Shown here: positions 26,324 through 33,506 of the stretch, piece after piece
Layout: each line of letters begins with the position of its first letter
How positions within the stretch are numbered: position 1 is the first letter of the stretch
Origin: an uncultured Candidatus Thioglobus sp.
GTDB lineage: Bacteria > Pseudomonadota > Gammaproteobacteria > PS1 > Pseudothioglobaceae
DNA: 49,747 bases
NCBI GenBank assembly: GCA_905614365.1
Contig: CAJQSO010000019.1
Span: 86,259 to 136,005, forward strand
Reading direction: 5' to 3'
Made by a program: the position numbers and the translations under genes
The notes under the pieces: model-generated
Database searches by the model: none
Seen by the model: the letters and a program-made list of their open reading frames with translations, nothing else
What the model was told of the DNA's origin: nothing

Positions 26324-26542
26324 ATGGATTATTTTGTAATAGCTATAATTGTATTAATATTTTTCTTTTTAGGCGCCGCTGTTATTGGCTTACTAAAAGG
26401 TGGCAGAGAGGGTTCTGACAAAATGTTTAAAGCTTTAAGAATGAGAATTATTCTTTCAGTTTTCTTGTTTGTCTTTTTACTATTTGCTAATTATATTGGA
26501 TGGATAGAGCCTAATAACTTTAACCTTCTGCCAACCCAATAA
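26324..26542 (+). CDS. DUF2909 twin-transmembrane protein
   Basis: This 72-residue protein has two hydrophobic helices (about 3-23 and 43-62) joined by a basic loop (KGGREGSDKMFKALRMRI). The pattern and its place between coxC and surf1 match DUF2909. The function is unknown; oxidase assembly is suggested by consistent context. Its TAA overlaps the surf1 ATG by 1 bp. Confidence 0.8.
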   Translation: MDYFVIAIIVLIFFFLGAAVIGLLKGGREGSDKMFKALRMRIILSVFLFVFLLFANYIGWIEPNNFNLLPTQ

Positions 26543-27240
26543 TGAGCTTACGTTTTCTTCTTCCTTCGATTCTAATAACTGCGACTTTTGCTTTTCTAGT
26601 CTCTCTTGGTTTTTGGCAGCTAGATCGTGCCGATGAGAAACGCGGCATTGAGGTCTCAATAAAACTGGCGAATACTGGAAGTGTTGAGCTCATCGTGGAA
26701 GAAGGCAGCCTTAAAAATAAAGAGTACTATGAGGTTCGACTTCAAGGAAAGTACTTAAGTGATAAGCAGTTTATCTATGACAACCAAATTGTCAATCAAG
26801 TCTCAGGCTATTATGTTTTAACACCTTATGCTTTAGAGGGCCAGTCAAAAACTATCCTAATTAATCGAGGCTTTATTCCATGGAATGGACGGCGAGACAA
26901 ATTAGCAGATATAGATATTGGGCAAGATGCCAGAGAAATTAAAGTACTAATCTCAAAACCAATTAAGAGAATGGAGTTAAAGCCCACTGAGATTGGCATT
27001 CAATTTCCGATTTTAATCCAGTCAATTGACCTACAAGATATGGCTAGTTTAGCCAGCGTGGATTTTTCAAGTGTCATTGGCTTATTAGATCCTTCCACTT
27101 CTAATGGATTTGTTAGAAAGTGGGAGCCTTATACAGGGAGTATTGAAAAGCATATAGGGTACGCTGTTCAATGGTTTTTAATGGCTCTTGTTCTTGCAAT
27201 TATTGGAATTCGTATTGCTATAAAGCAGAGAAAAAAATAA
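26542..27240 (+). CDS. SURF1 family cytochrome oxidase assembly protein
   Basis: This 232-residue inner-membrane protein has helices at both ends (about 5-23 and 208-226) and a periplasmic domain between. Family features are SLGFWQLDRADEKRG right after the first helix, ILINRGFIPW in the middle and the C-terminal HIGYAVQWFLMALVLAII. SURF1 proteins help insert or hand over heme A to subunit I. It is the last gene of the oxidase cluster, before tRNA-Thr. Confidence 0.93.
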   Translation: MSLRFLLPSILITATFAFLVSLGFWQLDRADEKRGIEVSIKLANTGSVELIVEEGSLKNKEYYEVRLQGKYLSDKQFIYDNQIVNQVSGYYVLTPYALEGQSKTILINRGFIPWNGRRDKLADIDIGQDAREIKVLISKPIKRMELKPTEIGIQFPILIQSIDLQDMASLASVDFSSVIGLLDPSTSNGFVRKWEPYTGSIEKHIGYAVQWFLMALVLAIIGIRIAIKQRKK

Positions 27241-27287
27241 TCAAATTTTGATGGTATAAAACATTCTTTAAATAAAAAACCTTACTG

Positions 27288-27293
27288 TATAAT
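27288..27293 (+). promoter_or_regulatory. -10 element of the tRNA-Thr gene
   Basis: A perfect TATAAT lies 10 bp before the tRNA. The -35 region (TCTTTA at 17 bp) is poor. The surrounding string GTATAATTTCCC resembles those before the other two tRNAs in this window. Confidence 0.5.
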
Positions 27294-27303
27294 TTCCCAC
27301 TAA

Positions 27304-27379
27304 GCCGAAGTAGCACAGTTGGTAGTGCAACTGATTTGTAATCAGTAGGTCGCCAGTTCGAGTCCGGCCTTCGGCACCA
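27304..27379 (+). tRNA. tRNA-Thr (anticodon TGT)
   Basis: This 76-nt cloverleaf has a 7-bp acceptor (GCCGAAG with CTTCGGC), D stem GCAC/GTGC, anticodon stem ACTGA/TCAGT around loop TTTGTAA (anticodon TGT), T loop TTCGAGT, discriminator A and an encoded CCA end at 27377-27379. The T stem, GCCAG against CCGGC, contains one A-C mismatch at pair 52-62. Everything else pairs normally. Confidence 0.95.
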
Positions 27380-27392
27380 GCATTAATAAATT

Positions 27393-27420
27393 AAAGAGAC
27401 CCTCTAGGTCTCTTTTTTTT
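27393..27420 (+). terminator. Bidirectional terminator between tRNA-Thr and the DmdA-like gene
   Basis: A perfect 9-bp stem, AAAGAGACC with GGTCTCTTT around CTCTA, is followed by a T run to 27420. On the other strand the stem is followed by TTTAATTTATT, so it can also end the converging minus-strand operon whose last stop is at 27436. Confidence 0.85.
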
Positions 27421-27435
27421 GTCATTTTTGTTAGG

Positions 27436-28575
27436 TTAAGACGCCGAAGTAATTTTTTTCTTAGGGTCGTAGAATGGTTTTTGCACAACCTTAATAGAAT
27501 GATTGCCATCTGACGATCTAACTTCTGCAACCGTGTCTATAGCCGAATAGTCAGCATCCATAATCGCAAGCGCAATATTTTTGTCAAGTCTAGGTGAGTA
27601 AACTGCTGACGTTATGTAGCCAATCTTATTTGAATCTATAAAAATTGGCCAATAGCTTGTATTGGGGTGCTGAAGAGGTGGACATGTTATTTCTACGCCA
27701 ACTTGCCTGCGCTTAACTCCCTCAGATTGAATTTTTTTAAGCGCGTCTTTTCCAATAAAGTCTGCATCCATTTCAAGGTCAACGAGTCGGCCTAATCCAA
27801 GCTCAAATGGGTTTACAGTGTAGTCCATATCTGCCTGGTAAGAAAGCATGCCGCCCTCAATTCTTCTTATTGTTGAAGTATGTCCAGGTACCAGCCCCAT
27901 TGGTTTGCCAATTTTCATAATGTGGTCCCAGAGTTCATTTCCTCGAGAACCATCACGTAGGTATATTTCATAACCTAACTCACTTGACCAGCCTGTTCTG
28001 GAAATAATTAATGGAATACCATTCAGTTCAAACTTTTCTAGCCAGTAATATTTAAGGCCATCTATTCTTTCACCAAAGATTGCTTTTGCAATGTCACCTG
28101 ACTTAGGCCCTTGAAGCTGAAGTGGAGATACATCTGGCTCACCTAAATTAACATTTAAGCCAGAGTTGACAGCAACACCTTTGGCCCACATCAAAATATC
28201 ACTATCAGCTAAAGATAGCCAGAAGTGATTTTCACCAAGCCTTAAGAGTACGGGATCATTTAATACGCCACCATTTTCATCAGTAATAAGTACATACTTA
28301 CACTGCCCAACCGCACATTCAGAAAGGTTACGAGGGGTTAGTAATTGAACAAATTTAGCAGCATCTGGGCCCGTTATTTCAACTTGACGTTCAACTGCAA
28401 CATCACAAAGAATGGCCTCATTTACAAGATTCCAAAAGTTTTGTACTGGATCACCAAAGTCTCGAGGGATATACATGTGATTGTAAACTGAGAAGCCTTT
28501 TGCTCCCCACTTTACAGTTGCATCAAAATAAGGGGACTTACGTACTTGAGTGCCAAAACTAAATTCTTTTTTCAT
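27436..28575 (-). CDS. DmdA-like tetrahydrofolate-dependent methyltransferase (putative DMSP demethylase)
   Basis: This protein of about 379 residues belongs to the aminomethyltransferase (GcvT) fold. Several stretches resemble SAR11-type DMSP demethylase as I remember it: VRKSPYFDATVKWGAKGFSV near the N-terminus, WNLVNEAILCDVAVERQVEI, GPDAAKFVQLLTPRNLSEC, GQCKYVLITD, LNDPVLLRLGEN, SPLQLQGPKS, RTGWSSELGYEIYL and RIEGGMLSYQADMDY. DmdA moves a methyl group from dimethylsulfoniopropionate to THF, giving methylmercaptopropionate. I chose the ATG at 28575 (MKKEFSFGTQ), which has a GGA upstream; another ATG is at 28587. It is the last gene of the importer/M24 operon. It could instead demethylate another methylated compound, such as dimethylglycine or a betaine; no dmdB/C/D is in view. 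Confidence 0.68.
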   Translation of the reverse strand: MKKEFSFGTQVRKSPYFDATVKWGAKGFSVYNHMYIPRDFGDPVQNFWNLVNEAILCDVAVERQVEITGPDAAKFVQLLTPRNLSECAVGQCKYVLITDENGGVLNDPVLLRLGENHFWLSLADSDILMWAKGVAVNSGLNVNLGEPDVSPLQLQGPKSGDIAKAIFGERIDGLKYYWLEKFELNGIPLIISRTGWSSELGYEIYLRDGSRGNELWDHIMKIGKPMGLVPGHTSTIRRIEGGMLSYQADMDYTVNPFELGLGRLVDLEMDADFIGKDALKKIQSEGVKRRQVGVEITCPPLQHPNTSYWPIFIDSNKIGYITSAVYSPRLDKNIALAIMDADYSAIDTVAEVRSSDGNHSIKVVQKPFYDPKKKITSAS

Positions 28576-28613
28576 TATTTTTTCCATTGAAGTTAGGTCT
28601 AATAACGGTATAG

Positions 28614-28629
28614 ATTATCGGCAGATAAT
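28614..28629 (-). promoter_or_regulatory. 16-bp palindrome upstream of the DmdA-like gene, possible operator
   Basis: A perfect inverted repeat with 6-bp arms (ATTATC and GATAAT around a 4-nt centre) lies 38 bp before the start. On the minus strand it overlaps a TATTAT that could serve as a -10. The gap to the preceding M24 gene is 87-99 bp, the largest within the operon after the dppA-dppB spacer, so a secondary regulated promoter is possible. Confidence 0.4.
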
Positions 28630-28674
28630 ACACTTTTTAGAAAAAAATGCTAGATTTTCCTTGTAAATGGGAGG

Positions 28675-29760
28675 TTAATTTATAACATTTAATTTACGAG
28701 AAAGCTCTGAAAGAATTTCTGGACCATCAGCTCTCAAAATTACAATCTCCTCTAGTCTGACACCAAACCTACCTTGAAGATAGACACCAGGTTCAATTGA
28801 GAACACCATTCCTTCATCAAGAATTACTTCGGATGTTGCAGTTATATAAGGTGGCTCGTGAATGTCAATACCAAGCCCATGTCCTAAACGATGAACAAAG
28901 AATTCTCCATAGCCAGCTTCAGTAATGACGTCTCGTGCAGCGGCGTCAACATCTTTTGCCATTACTCCAGGTCTTGCAGCCAACATTGCAGCTTGCACAG
29001 CGCGTTCAACAATAGCATGAATCTCGAGGTAGCCTTCTGGTGGCTCTCCTAGAACTGACATACGAGTCATATCGCTTGGAAATGTTCCTTTTCTTCCGCC
29101 TATATCTATCAAGATAGAATCCCCATACTCAACTTTTCTATTACCAGTATGATGATGAGGAAAGGCACCATTTGGACCTGAGCCAACAATACAAAATTGA
29201 GGCTTTGCACCTTCAGATATAAAGTGTTTATTTATCGCCTCCCCAATTTCAAGCTCAGTTACACCCACTTTAATTGCTGCAAAGCCAGCTTGCATTGCTC
29301 GATCATCGATTAGCGCATTTTCTTTAAGGTTGGTGAACTCAGCTTGATCTTTACGCATTCGCAAAGCGCCAATTGTTGAGTTGGTGAATTCATAAGATGG
29401 ATTTGATAACGACTCAAGAAGAATTAAGGCAAAGTGAGAGCGCATAGCTTCATCTATAGCAATATGTTTTGCATTTGATGAGTCAGTATAGGTCAGTGCA
29501 TCCTTAAGAGCTTGATCTGGGCCATTTGCATCATTCCAGCAATTCATAGCTATTGTAGTTTTCTGTCTTATGCCTTCTTCATTAACTGCTGGCATAAGAA
29601 ATGCCTCTTTTTCTTTTCCAATCAAGAGCAAACAAGGGCGTTCATCAGGAGAGGGGTTGAAGCCTAATAACCAATTCATATGGCTACCAGGACCCAGAGC
29701 AACTAAATCAACATGATTGTCTTTCATTCGAGCGCGCACAGAATTTATTTTATGTTGCAT
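28675..29760 (-). CDS. M24 family metallopeptidase (Xaa-Pro peptidase type)
   Basis: This 361-residue cytoplasmic protein has the creatinase-like N-terminal domain (about 1-135) and the pita-bread M24 catalytic domain. All five dinuclear metal ligands are present: D219 (LIDIGG), D230 (FPSDMTR), H294 (RLGHGLG), E323 (FSIEPGVY) and E337 (RLEEIV). H204 in PHHHTG is the usual substrate histidine. That supports a metallopeptidase cutting before proline, unlike creatinase, which lacks the metal site. The DMSP lyase DddP also uses this fold with metals but is longer (about 450 residues). It follows the fused ABC ATPase by 35 bp, which points to intracellular cleavage of an imported peptide-like substrate. 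Confidence 0.85.
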   Translation of the reverse strand: MQHKINSVRARMKDNHVDLVALGPGSHMNWLLGFNPSPDERPCLLLIGKEKEAFLMPAVNEEGIRQKTTIAMNCWNDANGPDQALKDALTYTDSSNAKHIAIDEAMRSHFALILLESLSNPSYEFTNSTIGALRMRKDQAEFTNLKENALIDDRAMQAGFAAIKVGVTELEIGEAINKHFISEGAKPQFCIVGSGPNGAFPHHHTGNRKVEYGDSILIDIGGRKGTFPSDMTRMSVLGEPPEGYLEIHAIVERAVQAAMLAARPGVMAKDVDAAARDVITEAGYGEFFVHRLGHGLGIDIHEPPYITATSEVILDEGMVFSIEPGVYLQGRFGVRLEEIVILRADGPEILSELSRKLNVIN

Positions 29761-29795
29761 AAGTTTTTCTCTGTTTAATTAATTTAAAAAAATAA

Positions 29796-31517
29796 TTAAA
29801 TTATAGATTCAATTTTAGGCATTAGCCTAATAAGTTCCTTAGTATATGGATGTGCTGGATTGTTAAATAATTCCTCAGTTTCTTTTGTCTCACAAACACT
29901 TCCATTTTTAAGCACTACAATTCTATTACACATTTGTCTAATTACAGGAAGATCGTGACTAATAAATAACATAGTAAGGTGAAGCTCATCTTGAATATCT
30001 TTTAAAAGATTTAATACCTGTGCTTGAATACTAACATCCAAGGCAGAAGTAGGTTCATCACAAATTAATAAGCGTGGTCTTGTGGCTAAAGCTCTAGCAA
30101 TTGATATTCTTTGTCTTTGTCCTCCAGAAAATTCATGGGGGTATCGATCCAATGATTGTCTTGTCATTCCAACAATATCTATCAAATCATACATATTTTG
30201 TGTGAGTTCATTCTTATTAATATTTTTTTGAAAAAGCTTTATTGGTTCAGATATTATGTCTCTTACTTTAAATCTTGGGTTCAAAGATGAATATGGATCT
30301 TGAAATATCATCTGAATTTGCCCCCTACTCTTATCAATTTGATATTTTCTTTTTGAATTATAAAGTGAGATATCATTATAAAAAATTTCTCCATTACTTG
30401 GCCCCACTAGCCCTGTAATAATTTTTGCTATTGTTGATTTTCCTGAACCAGATTCACCAACTAAACCTAGAGTTTCGCCTTCAAACAATTCAAAAGATAC
30501 ATTATCAACTGCCTTTTCTACTTTATTAGTAGACTCAGCCTTTGATCCAAATGAAAAATTACTTACCAAAGACTTATCATCAAAAATTTTAGTAACAGCT
30601 GTCAGTTGTAATATTTTTTTATTTTTATTTTTCTCTCTAACTCCCCAGGTTTTAATAATTTTTTTTGTTAAATTTTTAGAATCAGCCGTAATTTCTTTTC
30701 CATCAGGACTAATAAGTCTGAACCTATCAATTTTTTTATTTGTAGGCGGTACAGAAATAACTAGGCTTCTAGCCTCATTAGATTTAGGGTTCGTTAACAG
30801 TTCTTTAGTATCACCTTGCTCAACAATAAGTCCATGTCTCATAACAATAACTCTATCTGTTGTCTCAGCAATAACTCCCATGTCATGGGTAATAATAATT
30901 ACACCTAAATTTCTTTTTTTAGTAAGATCTTTAAGCAGCTCCAGTATTTGATGTTGAATACTTACATCTAAAGCAGTTGTTGGTTCATCAGCTATAATTA
31001 AATCTGGTTCACAACTTATTGCTAAAGCAATAACAACCCTTTGGCGCATACCTCCACTAAATTGATGAGGATAATCTTCAATTCTTTTTTCAGCGTTATC
31101 TATCCCTACTTCTTTTAAGAGTTGAATTGATTTTTTTAACGCATCTTGATAGTTTAAATTTAGATGTGTTTGAATAGTTTCAATTAATTGATCTTTTATT
31201 CTAAATAATGGATTTAAGGATGTTTGAGGATCTTGAAAAACAAATCCGATTTTCTTTCCTCTAATTTTTTGAATGAGCTCTTCGTTATCTCTTAATTCAT
31301 TATTATCCATTTTAATGGATCCACTTGTTATTTCTCCTGGCGGATCAATTAAATTTATGATGGCATTTGCAATAGTAGATTTTCCAGAGCCAGATTCACC
31401 AACTATGCCTAATATTTCACCCCTTTCCAATGTAAATTCAACGTCCTTACTGGCAACAATTGTTTCTTTTCTAGTTGGGTAACTAATATTTAAATTTTTA
31501 ACCTCTAAAAAACTCAT
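29796..31517 (-). CDS. Fused double ATPase of a peptide-type ABC importer (DppD-DppF/GsiA-like)
   Basis: This protein of about 573 residues contains two complete ABC cassettes in tandem, as in GsiA and other fused oligopeptide importers. Each has a Walker A GESGSGKSTIA, a Q-loop FQDP(Q/Y) and its own signature: SGGMRQRVVIALA in the first half, SGGQRQRISIARA in the second. The Walker B strands (LIIADEPTTALD and LLICDEPTSALD) are intact, so both sites should hydrolyse ATP. I chose the ATG at 31517 (MSFLEVKNL), whose ATGA overlaps the preceding permease stop by 4 bp; the longer frame from 31556 adds 13 unlikely residues. The gene looks unusually rich in A/T and in Lys/Asn codons compared with its flanks. 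Confidence 0.93.
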   Translation of the reverse strand: MSFLEVKNLNISYPTRKETIVASKDVEFTLERGEILGIVGESGSGKSTIANAIINLIDPPGEITSGSIKMDNNELRDNEELIQKIRGKKIGFVFQDPQTSLNPLFRIKDQLIETIQTHLNLNYQDALKKSIQLLKEVGIDNAEKRIEDYPHQFSGGMRQRVVIALAISCEPDLIIADEPTTALDVSIQHQILELLKDLTKKRNLGVIIITHDMGVIAETTDRVIVMRHGLIVEQGDTKELLTNPKSNEARSLVISVPPTNKKIDRFRLISPDGKEITADSKNLTKKIIKTWGVREKNKNKKILQLTAVTKIFDDKSLVSNFSFGSKAESTNKVEKAVDNVSFELFEGETLGLVGESGSGKSTIAKIITGLVGPSNGEIFYNDISLYNSKRKYQIDKSRGQIQMIFQDPYSSLNPRFKVRDIISEPIKLFQKNINKNELTQNMYDLIDIVGMTRQSLDRYPHEFSGGQRQRISIARALATRPRLLICDEPTSALDVSIQAQVLNLLKDIQDELHLTMLFISHDLPVIRQMCNRIVVLKNGSVCETKETEELFNNPAHPYTKELIRLMPKIESII

Positions 31518-32437
31518 CTTATTTTTAATTTTGGATTTAAGGCATCTCTCATCCAATCTCCTAATAGGTTAATAGATAAAGCTAAAATTATTAAAAAGAT
31601 AGCTGGAAAAAATGTTATCCACCATTCACCTGAAAATAAAAAACTATTTCCAAATCTAATTAATGTTCCCAGTGAAGGCGTAGTCGGTGGAACCCCAACC
31701 CCTAAAAAACTTAATGTAGATTCAGTGATTATTGCAAGAGCCAATCCAATTGTAGCAATCACCAAGAGAGGTCTAAGTATATTTGGCAAGATATGTTTAA
31801 ACATAATTAGAATATTTGATAGTCCTATAATTCTCGAAGCTGATACATATTCTTTATTTTTTTCAACCAGAGTAGACGCTCTAGAAACTCGAGCAAACTG
31901 CGGCCATTCAGAGATACCGATCGCAAAAATTAATACGTAAATTGCCATGTCATTATGCATTGATTGTGAAATGAATGATTTGGCGATACCATTTACAAGT
32001 AGAGCCATTAGAATGCTTGGTATTGTTAATTGGACATCTGTAACTCGCATGACAACTATCTCATATTTGCCTCCTATATAACCAGCAGTAACGCCAAGAA
32101 ATACTCCAAGCACCATCGCAAAAAGTATTGATGCAAATCCGACGATTAATGAAATCCTTGAGCCATAGATAATCGTTGAGAACATGTCTCTTCCCTGTTG
32201 ATCTGTTCCAAGAATAAAGCTAGAGCTTCCACCCTCAGACCATGAAGGTGGGGTAAATGCATCCATTAAAGAAACTGTAGCTGGGTCAAAAGGATTGTAG
32301 GGGGAAACTACGCCAGCAAAAACTGAACAAAGTAAAATAATAAACAAGATAGTAGAAGAGATAACTGCAATTTTTGACTTAAAAAAGCTATACCCTATAT
32401 CGGTGTCATAAATTTTCTTAAAGGTTTTGTATATCAT
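31514..32437 (-). CDS. Peptide-type ABC importer permease, DppC family
   Basis: This 307-residue inner-membrane permease has an N-terminal helix plus five more. It carries the DppC-type LGTDQQGRDMFSTIIYGSRI before the helical core and the EAA-loop (ASRIIGLSNILIMFKHILPN) that contacts the ATPase. It pairs with the DppB-type permease encoded 2 bp upstream to form the substrate channel. Its stop overlaps the ATPase start by 4 bp. Confidence 0.94.
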   Translation of the reverse strand: MIYKTFKKIYDTDIGYSFFKSKIAVISSTILFIILLCSVFAGVVSPYNPFDPATVSLMDAFTPPSWSEGGSSSFILGTDQQGRDMFSTIIYGSRISLIVGFASILFAMVLGVFLGVTAGYIGGKYEIVVMRVTDVQLTIPSILMALLVNGIAKSFISQSMHNDMAIYVLIFAIGISEWPQFARVSRASTLVEKNKEYVSASRIIGLSNILIMFKHILPNILRPLLVIATIGLALAIITESTLSFLGVGVPPTTPSLGTLIRFGNSFLFSGEWWITFFPAIFLIILALSINLLGDWMRDALNPKLKIR

Positions 32438-32439
32438 CT

Positions 32440-33417
32440 CTAACTCGCCTCTTCCTTAAGTCTTATTCTTGGGTCAATAAAATAATAGGTGATATCAACA
32501 ATGAAATTTATCATCACAAAAATAAAAGCAACCATAATCATATAGGCTGACATTATTGGTATATCAACAAAGTAGACTGCGTTGATAAATAGTAAGCCCA
32601 TACCTGGCCATTGGAAAACTGTTTCAGTAATAATTGAAAAGGCTATTAAGGTTCCAATATTAATACCGGTAATAGTAATTACTGGTATTAAGCCATTTTT
32701 AAGAGCATGCTTATAATAGATAGTATTTTCTTTAATGCCTCTTGCTCTAGCAAACTTAATATAATCCGTTTGAAGTATTTCCATCATTTCCGCACGAACT
32801 AATCTGATGATATATGTCATCTGAAATAAACTTAATGTGACTGAGGGTAATATTAATGCCTTAAGTCCAGAAGCAGTTAAAAAACCTGTTGCCCAAAAAC
32901 CTAACTCTACAACTTCACCTCTTCCAAAAGACGGAAGAACTCCCAGTATTACTGAAAATAAATAAATTAACAGTATTCCTATAATGAATGTAGGAAGAGA
33001 AACACCAACAAGTGAAACAACAAGGATGATGTTTGAAATAAAGCTATCTCTATGGATACCTGTATAGACCCCTAGAATAACGCCAGATACTATTGCCAGA
33101 ACAGCAGATACAAATACTAATTCTAGAGTAGCTGGCATTCTTTCAGCAATTAAATCTGAAACCTCTCTTTTTAGTTGATAAGATATGCCGAAATCGCCTT
33201 GAATAACATTACCTAAAAATCTTGAAAATTGAATATAGACTGGATCATTTAATCCTAGAATCTCTCTAACCTCAGCTTGTCTTTCATATGAGGCATCTAT
33301 TCCAGTCATGCTATTTACTGGGTCTCCAACAAAATTGAATAAAGAAAAGGAAACAAAAGCCACAACAATCATTACAAGAATTGATTGTAAGAGTCTTTTA
33401 AAGAAATAGATAAACAT
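32440..33417 (-). CDS. Peptide-type ABC importer permease, DppB family
   Basis: This 325-residue inner-membrane permease begins MFIYFFKRLLQSILVMIVVA as DppB proteins do, followed by the periplasmic loop with GLNDPVYIQFSRFLGN and GDFGISYQLKREV. The EAA-loop, FARARGIKENTIYYKHALKN, is near residue 240. It is separated from the binding protein gene by an 89-bp spacer containing a strong hairpin, and it lies 2 bp before the DppC-type gene. Confidence 0.94.
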   Translation of the reverse strand: MFIYFFKRLLQSILVMIVVAFVSFSLFNFVGDPVNSMTGIDASYERQAEVREILGLNDPVYIQFSRFLGNVIQGDFGISYQLKREVSDLIAERMPATLELVFVSAVLAIVSGVILGVYTGIHRDSFISNIILVVSLVGVSLPTFIIGILLIYLFSVILGVLPSFGRGEVVELGFWATGFLTASGLKALILPSVTLSLFQMTYIIRLVRAEMMEILQTDYIKFARARGIKENTIYYKHALKNGLIPVITITGINIGTLIAFSIITETVFQWPGMGLLFINAVYFVDIPIMSAYMIMVAFIFVMINFIVDITYYFIDPRIRLKEEAS

Positions 33418-33466
33418 GGAGAGCTTGGTGATGTAAAGGACGTTTATGTTACATCAACTTGAAATG

Positions 33467-33496
33467 TTTTTCTGGCCAGATAACTGACCAGAAAAA
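33467..33496 (-). promoter_or_regulatory. Strong hairpin between the binding-protein and permease genes
   Basis: A 13-bp stem (TTTTTCTGGTCAG with CTGGCCAGAAAAA on the minus strand, one G-U pair) closes a TTAT loop. There is no U run after it, so it is more likely an RNA-stabilising or processing element that keeps the binding-protein message abundant than an intrinsic terminator. A second inverted repeat, GATGTAA/TTACATC, lies at 33430-33455. Confidence 0.65.
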
Positions 33497-33506
33497 TATA
33501 ACTTTT

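Noticed and set aside
28675-29760. Creatinase as the identity of the M24 protein.
   Set aside because: All five metal ligands are conserved, whereas creatinase has lost them.
29796-31517. Possible recent transfer of the ABC ATPase gene because of its lower G+C.
   Set aside because: The impression is by eye only, there are no mobile-element traces, and the flanking operon genes are of ordinary composition.
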